This document shows positions 1 to 10,604 of a DNA stretch of 64,000 nt, one piece after another. The stretch is from Ophioderma brevispina. Its lineage: Eukaryota; Echinodermata; Ophiuroidea; Amphilepidida; Ophiodermatidae. Location: assembly GCA_023653785.1 (NCBI GenBank), contig JAMKCH010078527.1:21955-85954 (forward strand). The letters run 5' to 3'. The notes below the pieces were generated by a model. It did no database searches, was not told the DNA's origin, and was given only the letters and a program-made list of their open reading frames with translations. Position numbers and translations under genes: made by a program. Each line of letters opens with the position of its first letter. The first letter of the stretch is position 1.

Positions 1-1789
1 AATTGCTTTCTCTGGACATTTAAAAGCAGATGCATGACCCCCACTCGTATTGTTTTAAGAGATTATAAATAATCCATCGCATATAGCGTTATATTCAATG
101 TTGGCATCGGTAATAACCCTGTTTAATTGAATGTATTGAATTCTACATGGAATCTTTGACACTTCCTACTACTACTACTACCACACCACCACCATAGGCG
201 GCACACCATTTTACGCTCCCATAGCATCTTCTAGTGTTGGGGACCAAAAGGAACAGCGCCACCTATGCCCGTATCCGCATCGCTAATTGCCGGCTATTCT
301 TAGACTTCGCTACTCATGGGACTCCCTACACCAACACGGTGTTTAGAGAAGTTTTGGATGCAAATCATGTACCACCGCATTTCAATACGGAATAAACCCC
401 AAACTCGTTTCGAAACCTCATCTTCATGCCAAATTCATTCCCATTGAAAATGCGTGGTACCCGATTTGGCAGTCCTCTATGGTGTGTTAAAGGCTCTGCG
501 ATTAGCTTGAACAAGGATGAAAAAACGGTTTCGCGGTACCTTGGCTATCGCGAAATCAACGAATCAGGTGGTCAATTCTGATTTAGAAACGGGTTCCTGA
601 CAAAAAAGACCCCTTAGCTCCTAGCTTTGTAAGCCGGAGTGGTGGGATGACTTTGACAGCAGCATCGAGAACTGAGCCAGCTGATAAGAAGCTGATAAGG
701 TAAGACAAGAATAGTCCCGTTAAAAAAGACATCATCGCGTTAGTTGGCGTTTGATTGGTTGAAAGACGAGGTACATGAACGTACACAGTGACCATAACTT
801 ACTGTTGCATAAAATATTTATTATAGATATTACAAAATAAAATGAGTTGACATTTTGAGCTGTGTGAGGTTTAACTGTACATTAAAGGTGCTTGTTTCCG
901 ATCGTCTTTCTTGCAACTATTTTCATTTTAGTTTTCTTTTACATTTCTTGAGAATTGTTAAATCTTTGTCTAGCTGGTTGCTGGACCTTCATGAATTAGT
1001 TTCTTGTCATCATAATTAATTGTATACTCTTTTAAAGTTACATAAGGCACATGCCAGTAAAATGGCAACAGTGTTTTATTAATTACATGAGATTAGCTTG
1101 TAACATGACAGCATTATGAAATATATAAATAGCTAATAGTACTAAATGTATTACTTTTTACATTTTGAAACTAAGTCAATTCAAACCCATCGTTCACTCT
1201 GGTACTTTTCTGAAGGTATTTGCATTGAAACGGAGGGATGTGCATGGATGGGAAATTAACATCACGCTAAATTTTTGAAACATGTTGATCCTATATGCAA
1301 GATAAAATTATGTTGTGGTTATGAAATCATTTAAAGACCACGTAAAATGCTTTATAGCTGCACGAATTATATCAAAACATTCTGATTAAGCTTTCTGACT
1401 AATCGCATTTGCCTCAATGGTATACTGACTTTTGAAGCGCCTGTGTTTTGGATTGAATGAACACAAAAGGCTTTGCACTCTCCCTGCTCACTTGAAAGGC
1501 TAGTTATTTTAGTTTCATGCTGAAACAGGTAAATTGGGCCACATGCCTTTTTTTCCCATGCAACTAATTGACGCAGTTCTTAACTTCTCTTCCGGTGACA
1601 GATGAGGTTGAATCATTATAATAAATTAACTGAATATAACATAACAGATCCTTTGTACTTGCTCATTTCGATATCATTATCATCTTCTTTAGGAAATTGC
1701 ACACCCAAATCCATTCTACATAAAATAATCCTCTTTTTCCCACATTTATACTCATATTCATTTCAATCACTTCTTACCTCACTCTACTT
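1..1789. other. Non-coding stretch, nothing assigned
   Basis: AT-rich DNA with short open frames only. A minus-strand frame at 583-795 has a hydrophobic middle but no start context, splice borders or family resemblance that I can support. A short ACT/ACC microsatellite-like run lies near 168-195. Confidence 0.5.
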
Positions 1790-1993
1790 CATTGCGTAAC
1801 AGCCTTGCCCGCTCTGAGGGGGCAAATTCTCACAGTCTTGGGAAATTTTCCCTCTCAGGGGGTCCAAAGGCCATTTTTTCCCCGTCAGAGGGCTAAAATA
1901 GGCTGATTTGCATGATTTGTGCAAAATTTTCCCCGGCCAAAGTCGTCCAGGGGGGCAACCTGCCCCCCCTGCCCCCCGCCTGTTACGCCACTG
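1790..1993. mobile_element. hAT-like MITE, about 204 bp
   Basis: The right end reads, inverted, CAGTGGCGTAACAGGCGGGG. The left end is a slightly shortened version (CATTGCGTAACAGCC). Flanking 8-base repeats CTCTACTT (1782-1789) and ATCTACTT (1994-2001) differ at one base, which fits a hAT target-site duplication. The interior is made of G-runs and C-runs without a reading frame. Two larger elements with the same CAGTGGCGTA terminus occur at 7791-8451 and 46011-46398. Confidence 0.7.
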
Positions 1994-2001
1994 ATCTACT
2001 T

Positions 2002-3304
2002 CTACTAGTTCATAGCAAGTATTTGGGTCTCCAAAAGAAATAAAAATAACTTTTATCTATCTACTATACACACGAGTGCCAGAAACAAAAATACGCCGAA
2101 TCACTGCACACCAATTAGGCTCCGCGAACATGACACCATGCACAATTTTGGTGGTTTTCAGCACTATTCATATAAATAAACTGCCGGGGACAAAACCTTC
2201 ATTTTTTCTCCATATCGTTGTGCAAAACAAAATAATCCCATCTAGTACTCTATTACAATTGATTTTCTTGCAACGATGGTGTCATAATGCGATAATTACC
2301 ATTAATTGTTCATGTATACATTATGTCACATAAGCCTATATCCACTGCTAATCATGCAAACGATAATTCCTGCCGCAAAACAGACAGTCATTATACGGGC
2401 CTTTATACACCAAATTCACATCCGCTCGCGCCTTCCGCGAAACATATCCACCTACACACATAGTCCTAACGAATCAATCCCCAATCACAAACAATCACAG
2501 ATCACGAATCCCTATTTTACATCGGCTACTTCATTTCCTCGTGGCAGGACTAATTACTATCTACACACTCGCGGTGTACCCTTACTAACGAAACTAACGG
2601 CACACGAGCTCGGTTCGTGCCCGTGAGTCAAATTTCTTCCCCACGATCGTATGGACACTTCAGCAGAATTATACACACAGACAGTGGTGCGTACAATACT
2701 TAGGAGGCTGTACCCAAACGAAAATAACATCTGCGATGAAAAAATGCTGTATTATGGATCGTATTTTTCCGTGTTTCGTTCTTTTGGTCCCAAAATAAAC
2801 CTATATGATAAACTAGTCAGCTAACTAGACAATTTAGTTAGGAATATTTTGGTGGCGTAAAATCGTTTTACGATAGGCAGTATTTTGCGCAATCTCCAGT
2901 GTACCGCACTGTACAAAAACTCGAATCAACCGCGATCTGACCCTGTGTGTACGTGGAGTTTCCACGCTTAGCCGATTTTGATGTTGTTGATAACTCCCTA
3001 CCGAGTGAAGATTGCCAAGGTTTGCCAAGATTCAACAATTGCCGGCGCTGTGTGCCAAAAGACGACACGTAAATGGAGTGGCGGTGGGGAACGTCTCCCT
3101 CCCTACATCCCTCAAAATTTGAAGATCCCGATAATAGGACACGTGGAGATAAGAGATTATAGGTGCCCTTCCCCTTAAACATGTTATATGTTGATCTTCC
3201 GCCGTAAGTACTATACACCATCACCACAACCACTATGACTACCACTATAGTAACATGCATTATACCACCATCACGCCACTTCTGTAGCTTCTTTTTTTTT
3301 ATAG
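2002..3304. other. Non-coding stretch upstream of duplicated exon
   Basis: Open frames at 2076-2333, 2306-2626 and 2868-3350 (minus) show no family resemblance, and their composition follows local AT content. A pyrimidine-rich tract ending in TTTTTTTTATAG at 3291-3304 resembles the splice acceptor of the exon-A duplicate that follows. Confidence 0.4.
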
Positions 3305-3780
3305 TAGCAAGCGTTCCCCGTTGGGAAGTAAGAGATCGTGAAAATTTCAACGCATTATGGCTTGACGATGGGTATCACCGATAACCCATTCGAATGCAAT
3401 GGCCTTCTCACATAATGGCCGCTACCGATCCAAGTTCCAGCGTCCATTCAAAGCGATAGTTGGGAGACCGGTGCCTGGGCACTCTACCGATTCGAAGTTG
3501 CTTGGAATCAATGACATTCCAGCAGGGGCGATAAACCAAGATAATGTCCATGTCGTGTTCCTGAACATGAACGTATTGAGGTAAAAGCTGCGAGATATGA
3601 TGGCTGGGTCATTCCAACCAGGTGGATGGACGGCCCTTCAGTACACGATATCAAGCAATCATCGTGTTTATTGGCTTGGAGGTGAGTTTGTACAATACTC
3701 TTGGAGAACAGCAAATGCATGATATAGACGAGGTGTACGAGTTTGGAATACGCCATCAGGCAACTGTTCAACCACTGCAA
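3305..3780 (+). pseudogene. Decayed duplicate of exon A (unassigned N-terminal domain)
   Basis: This stretch aligns base by base with exon A at 5502-5986. Shared landmarks include GATAACCCATTC, GCTACCGATCCAAGTTCC, ATTGAGGTAAAAGC (3575) and TATTGGCTTGGAGGTGA (3669). It keeps an acceptor-like ATAG (3301-3304) and a good donor GTGAGT (3781). Its reading frame is broken: homologous peptide segments fall in all three frames with stops between them. It therefore looks like a tandemly duplicated exon that has lost its coding capacity. Without expression data, use as a non-coding or regulatory exon cannot be excluded. Confidence 0.8.
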
Positions 3781-4368
3781 GTGAGTAATTTCATTCGATT
3801 TACATATCCCACAATGCAGTTTAACGTAAGCTAATGCCTTGAACAAAATCTGAATTCTTTTCATGAGGAATATCTGGTGAAATTGTTATAAGTTATGTAT
3901 CTTACAATAAATATAATACTAAGTATACTAGAGTGGAATAATGCCAAAATTAATCATTCATTACTTATAATGACCTTTTTGTTATTTTAATTAATTATCT
4001 TCATATCCTTTGTTCTTCCACCTCTGTTGCATAAATTACTATCATATCTTTTGACGGAATAAACCCGCAAACAAGGATAACGTTAGGGGAACCAGAAATT
4101 CGCCCTAACGTCACCTTCTGGCATAACAAACAGAATTTCCCCTTAAACCCCACTATAATTATAATAATCGTAATCAATTATTTATAAGCTTTGAGATTTT
4201 TGCGTCGTTTTAGTAAGCAATGGAGGCCAAAATTAGAATATTCAAAACACAAGACGCTCAATATTAAACACGTTTGAACATCCGAAAGTATTGCATCTAC
4301 CACCACCACTATCGTACCACAACAACTACAACCATCACCAACACTACCACCGACCACGTACACTACTA

Positions 4369-5461
4369 CAGCCTGTCTCAAAAAAAAATGGTACAATCAA
4401 AAACCGATTTTCTCCAATATTTAATATCAACATAAGTACGTTGTGTTTGTATATCATTTTCAAGAGAAAAGACCAGGCTTTCCAAGATTTTTTGTTTCAT
4501 CTCAATTGCTTATTTCAATCAAGAGATAACCCAGTTTACTGGGCGGACCACAAAAATCGTGTTTGTGCCACTTTCTGGTTGAGTGAACGAAGGGGAACGA
4601 ATAGTTAAAGCATACCTATTCACCTTGAACAGATATGCAATCTTTAAAAATGGATTAACTTCATAAAGAAACTCTAAAAGATACGAAAACGTTACTAATG
4701 GTGTGAAGTTAATATCAGTAAGTTCTGGCTTAATATAAAGTGAATAACATTCCACATGGCTGTTGTTTTTCGATGAGAACATGAGGGCGTACAACCGGCG
4801 TACAGCAATCTGGAGGAGAGAGTTTCTATGATCTTGAAGTATCATGTAACGCAAATTCCTACACACTTTGATACTTTGCTTCCAAATTCAAATTTTTATT
4901 GACTTCAACAATTAGTAAATGCACAAAGATAGTGCAATATTTTATACCATTTCTTTGGATTTTGGATTGTTTATTTTGGTTGCACTTACATTCCTTAATG
5001 CAATATTTTAACAGTACCAATCTCGTAATAAATTCAAAGCTCCATTTCATTGACGTGCATAAAGCTTTGTATTGTTGTATTTATGAAAAGAAGATTTTTA
5101 TAATTGAAACTGATTATGTTGACTATTACAACTTGTGTCGATAAAAGTAGACTTCTTTGTTTACTAATTATCTTGTTTTTTGTTTCTTTTTGTCAGTGCA
5201 ATCTTTTGTGAGCTTTAGACAGCATGGCATAGCTGGAACGAAAACAACTCTGCCCATGCATAAAAGTGGCACAAAATCGATTTTGGTATATCGCACTAAA
5301 TTGATTAATCTCTGGATTGACAAAAGCAATGAGATGAAACAAACACCATTGGAAGCCTGGTCTTTGTTTCTTTACATTATGTCAAGTAAGAATGACTTAT
5401 TTTGAAATTTCCATATTTAACAATTTTTTTCTGATTGTACCATTTTTTTTGAGACAGGCTG
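4369..5461. mobile_element. Foldback / TIR transposon (about 1.1 kb) in the intron just before exon A
   Basis: The ends are inverted copies: CAGCCTGTCTCA then an A-run and TGGTACAATC at the left, and the reverse complement GATTGTACCA, T-run, TGAGACAGGCTG at the right. TA dinucleotides flank both ends (4367-4368, 5462-5463), as in Tc1/mariner-type insertions. Inverted homology continues about 200 bases inward: GACCAGGCTT, TTGTTTCATCTCA and GTGCCACTTT recur in both arms near 4470-4580 and 5260-5370. No transposase frame is visible, so the element is non-autonomous. It ends only 40 bp upstream of exon A. Confidence 0.8.
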
Positions 5462-5501
5462 TATTTGCTATACTATTATCAATATTTCTTCCTTTATTCA
5501 G

Positions 5502-5986
5502 GAGAAAACTGTTTCACCGGTTGGATATTCGAAATCGTGATAATGTCAATCCCGGTGGCTGGACCATGTATCGCCTGATAACCCATTCCAATGTGATGGA
5601 GTTGTCAGAGAGTGGCGCTACCGATCCAAGTTCCATCATCCTTCCAGGCATTGTCTGGAGGCGGGTTGCGGGATTCGCTTCTCGATTCCAAATTATTGGC
5701 ATCAACGATATCCATCAGGGCAATACACCAAATGTGTTTCATGTGGTTCCTCAGAGTGAAAGCATTGAGGTTAAAGCCGGTGATATGATCGGGTGGTCTT
5801 TTCAGCCAGGGCATGGGCTGCACTTCAGTACAACAACCTCAGTAAACGGAACTCGTGTTTATCGGCTTGGTGGTGATCTTTATTCAACTTTAAGAGACCA
5901 ACAAAGGCATGACGTCAATGAAGATATACTAAGTGAGGACTATTCTCTTCAAGCATCTGTTGAACCTATCTGCATTTATAGTACCC
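5502..5986 (+). CDS. Exon A: unassigned N-terminal domain of the RTX/C80 toxin-like gene
   Basis: The exon is bounded by a pyrimidine-rich acceptor (CTTTATTCAG, 5492-5501) and a strong donor (GTAAGT, 5987). It is open throughout in one frame. It starts with the last base of a split codon and ends with the first base of the next. It encodes about 161 residues rich in aromatic residues and glycine, with landmarks GGWTMYRL, FQIIGINDIHQG, VKAGDMIGWSFQPGHG and RVYRLGGDLY. The alternating hydrophobic pattern suggests a beta-sandwich, but I do not recognise the family. There is no signal peptide here, and an upstream exon must supply the start. The open frame runs back to 5392, but that part is transposon sequence. 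A decayed duplicate lies 2 kb upstream. Joining to exon B is inferred from phase agreement. Confidence 0.75.
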
Positions 5987-7790
5987 GTAAGTGATTAATC
6001 GCTTTCTGACAGTTTCTGTACATACTCTCTGAAAGATTTTGATATAGCAACGGCAAAATTACTAAACATAATTGTGATGATACATGCATTATTATCAAAG
6101 TATAAAAAAGACTCATGTATCATACATTAGAAAGAAGGATGCTTACACAACATACCCATCGTATTCTAGTGAAAAGCCATGACAAATGTGAAAGATCTTA
6201 AAGTTTTCTTTAAAGCAATAACAGCACATTTTTTAAGAGCGCCCCCAATTTTTATACAGTTGCATTGGTAATTGGCTAGTAAAGTATATCTGTGAATGGT
6301 AAAGCTCGAAATTGCCTATATGTCGCATAAGAAGGATTTTTTGTAATTAGAATAATTAATATCGAATCCCGATAATAATTCAACGACCGCTGAAAACGTC
6401 ATTCTAATATGAAATAGACCGGATATGACACCGTGTCAACGGTCATCCATTAGCTGTTCCGTTGGTTCACGCAAGTCAAGTTAGGGTCATTTTCGTGAGA
6501 TTGTGCTATTTCATAATGGATAGATAGTGTTTCCAGCGCTACCGTTGGGTTAGGACCGGGGAAATCTACGGACAGAAAATACAAAATTAGCATTATTTCC
6601 TCTAGAACAAATTATAGAACAAATCTACAGGTAAATTAACCATAAACTATACGGGTCAGATGATAGTCTTAAAGAGAAGTCAAAATGGCAAAGGATGTGG
6701 CTCTGGTTTAAATTGTATATATTTTTACAGTTATACTATTATATATATATGAGATGATGATGAATAAAACGAGAGACTTTTTAAAACACTCTTTTATGAC
6801 TTGGAATCAGCTCCCGGCGAATTGGGATGATATTGGGCGCTGTATATGATGACGTTACGGTGGTTTCTCATTCTCACCCCAGGGCACCGCCATTGGACGA
6901 TTGCGTCAAATTATTTGTTCTGCCATCCAATGCCATCTGCCATATGTTCTGCCATCTCATACGTCATCGGACTTAGCAGAAACATTGCAGAACTGGTTGC
7001 TGTGTGTCCACTGCATTATGGGGCCGTTGTTATGTTCCTTAGCTGTCGAAGCTCTAGTAATATTCCCAACCGCGGAGGCTCCAAACTGAGTGTGATGAAT
7101 GAACGTGAAATTGATTACGGGAATCGGCAGACTGTCACAGTCAGAGGCCTGGCCAGATCCGTGGCAAAACCACCGTGACGTCATCGCGAAACCGTGTTAC
7201 CAAACTGTTTAAAAAGTTCTCATTGTGGAGCTACTTGAGTTGGTGATGTTTTCAATCTCCTCTCTCAACAGTGCACTAATTTTTTAACCAAATACAATTT
7301 AAATGAATCACCACATTTCTCTTCAAATTGGTACCAAATATATTGTCCATTTTGACTTCTCTTTTAAGAAAGGGACGAAGCTAAGGATCACGAAATGTCC
7401 CATAAAAGGTGTTGTGAAAAAAGAGCATTTTGAAAAATTTGGATAATTCGTTAAATAACTTAAGCAAGTTAAATACATTATCTATGATGCAAATGCATTG
7501 AAAACAAATCATGTTTTGGTCTTCCCGCCAACAGAACCCTTGGCTTCAAGTGATGCGACAGATGGAGCGGAATGCAGCAGTCTCAAACCTGAACTTGGAG
7601 ATCTATGCTACTCAAATAAATTATCTCAGAAGCAACGACATTCTTTAAGGTATTGGACCTGATCCACTCAAACCAATGTTGGCTGTTACTAAAATTGACC
7701 GATTATAAATTTCCTAGAATGTATTGTAAATGACCTAATGACATCACACCGACGGAAGTACGCATGTGTATCAAATTCAAGATGGCGATA
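5987..7790. other. Intron sequence (exon A to B), no gene seen
   Basis: AT-rich. The open frames at 6846-7178 and their minus-strand shadows show no recognisable domain. Nothing else is supported here. Confidence 0.45.
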
Positions 7791-8451
7791 GAGCGGCGTA
7801 GCTAGGATTTTGATATAGGGGCAGTGTCGCATCTGAACCGACAGAATACGGGTGGTGTTCAGGGGCCCGTCTTAGGGCCGCTGGTGTTATCCATGGGCGA
7901 ACCTCGATGGGGTGCAGGTGGGCGAAACCCTCTGGAAATGTCTGGTTTTATATGGTTTAAATGTCTTCTGAGGGCTAATTCTTGCACGATTTTGTAAAAT
8001 TTACTCGTCGCACGCTGCTCATTGAACTTGAAATCCTATACTTTGCCGGCACATGTGGTCCAGTGGATCAGCGCTCGGCCCGCATGCTAAAGTTTGTGGG
8101 TTCGAGCCCCGCTGGGGCCAATGTGTTTCGCCCTTGAGTAAGGCGATTTACCTAAATTACTCCTCTCTACCCAGGTGTATAAATGGGTACCGGCATTATT
8201 CAATGTCGGGAAGGTAACAGACTCGCTGTAGATGAGGTGTGGCGATCCCACTACAGCAACATTATATTGTGGAGTCTGGCCCAATCGCTTCGAAAGAGAG
8301 ATGGGCACTCCGTTCCTGTGTGCACAGGTCCGTCCCCTCCCTTTACTTTGCCGGCAATCGGGCCTGCAAGCTCCATGACCTGAATTCTTCAAGTGAACCG
8401 ACGGGCTCATCTCAACCGACGAAATCAAACCCACCCCTGGCTACGCCACTG
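7791..8451. mobile_element. hAT-like MITE carrying a nested SINE
   Basis: The ends are GAGCGGCGTAGCTAGGATTT and, inverted at the right, CAGTGGCGTAGCCAGG. Flanking 8-base repeats TGGCGATA (7783-7790) and TGGCAATA (8452-8459) differ at one base. It is related, in opposite orientation, to 46011-46398. Shared inner segments include CAGTGTCGCATCTGA (inverted at 46349-46363) and GTCTTCTGAGG (inverted at 46205-46215). Removing the SINE (8052-8343) leaves about 370 bp, close to the 388 bp of the relative. Confidence 0.8.
8052..8343 (+). mobile_element. tRNA-derived SINE nested in the MITE
   Basis: It has an internal pol III promoter: an A-box-like TGGTCCAGTGGA at 8056-8067 and a B-box GGTTCGAGCCC at 8099-8109. 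A non-tRNA body with TGTATAAATGGGTACC follows. The 13-base direct repeat TACTTTGCCGGCA flanks it exactly (8039-8051 and 8344-8356). This shows retroposition into the pre-existing MITE, so the MITE is older. Confidence 0.85.
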
Positions 8452-9055
8452 TGGCAATAGATTTAGCAGGCTGCAACGCGCAGCGTAACGATCGAAATTC
8501 TACCTTTGCCGTGAATCTAGACATATGCCCTCGCTTTCTTTCATTGATATTATTCTACATTTCTGTAAGATTAATTGCATGTTTTCACGTGAACGTTAAC
8601 GTTAATGTCACGTAGTATCAAGCACCTGTTCACCTTCGGTTCAAAATTTAGCAGCCGACAAAACCTTTGAAATGCGTTGGTGCGATGTCATCATCCGGAT
8701 CAATTTACAAAGCATTCTGGGTAGCCGATAATTGATCATTGAGTTATCATGAAAATGAAATTGAACATAAGCTTAGCTTTCAAATGAAAATCTCTAACAT
8801 ATAGTTAATGGCAAATAACTCATGATCTTTACATTAGTTTCAAAAGTCGAAAATGCCTATGGCGGTACGCATGGATTGTGTGTGGATTTGTAGACTGGGT
8901 ATAGACTGGGGGCGCTGATTGAAGTGGGTAGTATTGTCATGACATAGCATTATGGTATCATAACAAAGGTTAACCTAGTATAAAACAGAGTTACCCAAAC
9001 GCAGACGATGCCGACCAAGCCTGTTGCACGTAAACTACTGAATGTTACCAAGGAA

Positions 9056-9197
9056 ATAACACACAGACACACAAACACAGACACACGAATAGACACACAC
9101 AAACACAGACACACGGATAGACACACAAAAACACAGACACACATACCCTCACACATCATAGCACCCGCACACACGCGTGCGCGCACACACACATGTA
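9056..9197. repeat. CA-rich minisatellite
   Basis: About three copies of a 27-29 bp unit built on ACACAAACACAGACACACG, followed by a degenerate (CA)n / GCGC stretch. Open frames on both strands here are by-products of the repeat. Confidence 0.85.
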
Positions 9198-9280
9198 AAA
9201 TCGTTAGATTCATTAGCCTTTTCCTTTAAGGAAATATTTATGTATTTGTACTTCTCCGTATACATACAGTCATGTTCCAG

Positions 9281-9348
9281 GTTTCACCTGTTACGACGAC
9301 CTGGAGAGATATGTTGACACCGAATCAAGTTGGAAGTACACAGAAGAG
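9281..9348 (+). CDS. Exon B: short linker exon of the RTX/C80 toxin-like gene
   Basis: A 68-base open block between an acceptor (ATGTTCCAG, 9272-9280) and a donor (GTATGG, 9349). Its first two bases complete the codon left open by exon A, and it ends on a codon boundary that fits the start of exon C. It encodes 22 whole codons containing CYDDLERY. The length is too short for family recognition. The call rests on splice borders, phase agreement on both sides and position. The donor is weaker than consensus. Confidence 0.55.
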
Positions 9349-9479
9349 GTATGGTAAATGAAGCAAAATTGAGGTCTCCGTTGAAAAAAAAATCATCTAA
9401 ATAAGGCTGAAAACATCTCTTCTCTTTTAAATTGAAACTCCAAAATTGAACTCTAGTAGATAAAGCGCTTCCTGTTTAA

Positions 9480-10435
9480 TTTAGCCTATGTCCCGAAAGA
9501 GAAGTGAGGTATAAACGATGAAAAGAAAGGGAAAAGTTGTAGGTTCGGGTGTCAGGGAACTCGGATTGTAAACTGCTAGTGTATAGCTACCCTGCCCGTC
9601 CAGCGATTCCGTGCCTTTGCGTGTGTTTCTAGCCTCAGTACTGTATAGTATGTAATGTGTAAGGGTTGGGCCGGGCACTAGTGGGCGAAAAGAAGAGAGG
9701 TTTACTAACCCCCGCGTACTAACCATGCCAACTATAACGCCCATCTTGGTTTTAGCCTATATGTCCTAGGAGAGAAGGGGGTTCAAATGAAAAGAAGCAA
9801 TTGAAATGTGGGAGGTTCGGTGCTGCTTCGGTACTGACTCTCGGGTGCCAGGCACATGGCCGGGGTTGTAAGCAAGTACGCAACCAGTGTGTTTCTGGCT
9901 CGGCCATCGTTTTTATGCCTTTATGTGGGTTCGTGTGTGATGACGCGATCGCATCAAGCGGGACTTTGAGGCATTTGCTGCTTTCAGTACTGTAAGGTTT
10001 TGCATGGTGTAGGAGGGGTTGGGTGGGACTAGTCTTGCGATAATGTATTAACCCCTTGTTATTTCTTTCATGGCAATGTAGAAAGCAACAATGTCGTAAA
10101 TAGACTGTAAATGTTGCCACTTTTAAGAGAAAGATTTCGTAGCAAGGTCTTTACAGATTATACGCATTGATACGCCTGGTCGTATCACACGGGAATTGGT
10201 GTATTTTCTGGCCTTAGTGCAGTACGGGTGTGTATAAATATGGAGGTGGGGTAGAAGGGCCCAATGGGGAAAAAAAGAAGTTTACTAATCCTTCATCGTT
10301 TTAGTTTATGTCCCGGGAGAGAATGCAATGGTGTTGTCAATGTTGGCACTTTTAAGACGGGAAAGGTTTTCTTAAAGCTTCTTAACAAGGAATATTGTAC
10401 AGAGTGTACGCATTGATACGCCGTGCCGTTTACAG
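9480..10435. repeat. Locally repeated intron sequence, three degenerate copies
   Basis: Similar blocks recur in the intron between exons B and C. TTTAGCCTATGTCCC plus GAGAGAA occurs at 9479, 9751 (altered) and 10303. GGTTTACTAACCC-like motifs occur near 9698 and 10280. CACTTTTAAGA followed by TACGCATTGATACGCC occurs at 10119-10173 and 10349-10422. Frames at 9481-9744, 9752-10120 and 9801-9995 lie inside these repeats and are not supported as genes. Confidence 0.6.
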
Positions 10436-10604
10436 TATATTTTTAAATATGTTATTTTCACAAAACTGGTCAGAAATACTAGAACGAACACTGGTGTTTA
10501 TGAATACAAGCGAACTGCTAAATCACACTTATATGCCCATGAAACCCTACATGAAAAAAATATAATAATCTTTTTTCTTTTTTAAACCAAAATGTATGCT
10601 ACAG

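Noticed and set aside
5392..5501. N-terminal extension of the exon-A frame beginning with an ATG at 5392
   Set aside because: These bases belong to the right arm of the foldback transposon and the splice acceptor. The alignment with the decayed duplicate starts only at the acceptor.
9008..9229. Open frames on both strands across 8950-9229
   Set aside because: They are translations of CA/GT repeats and have repetitive, biased residues.
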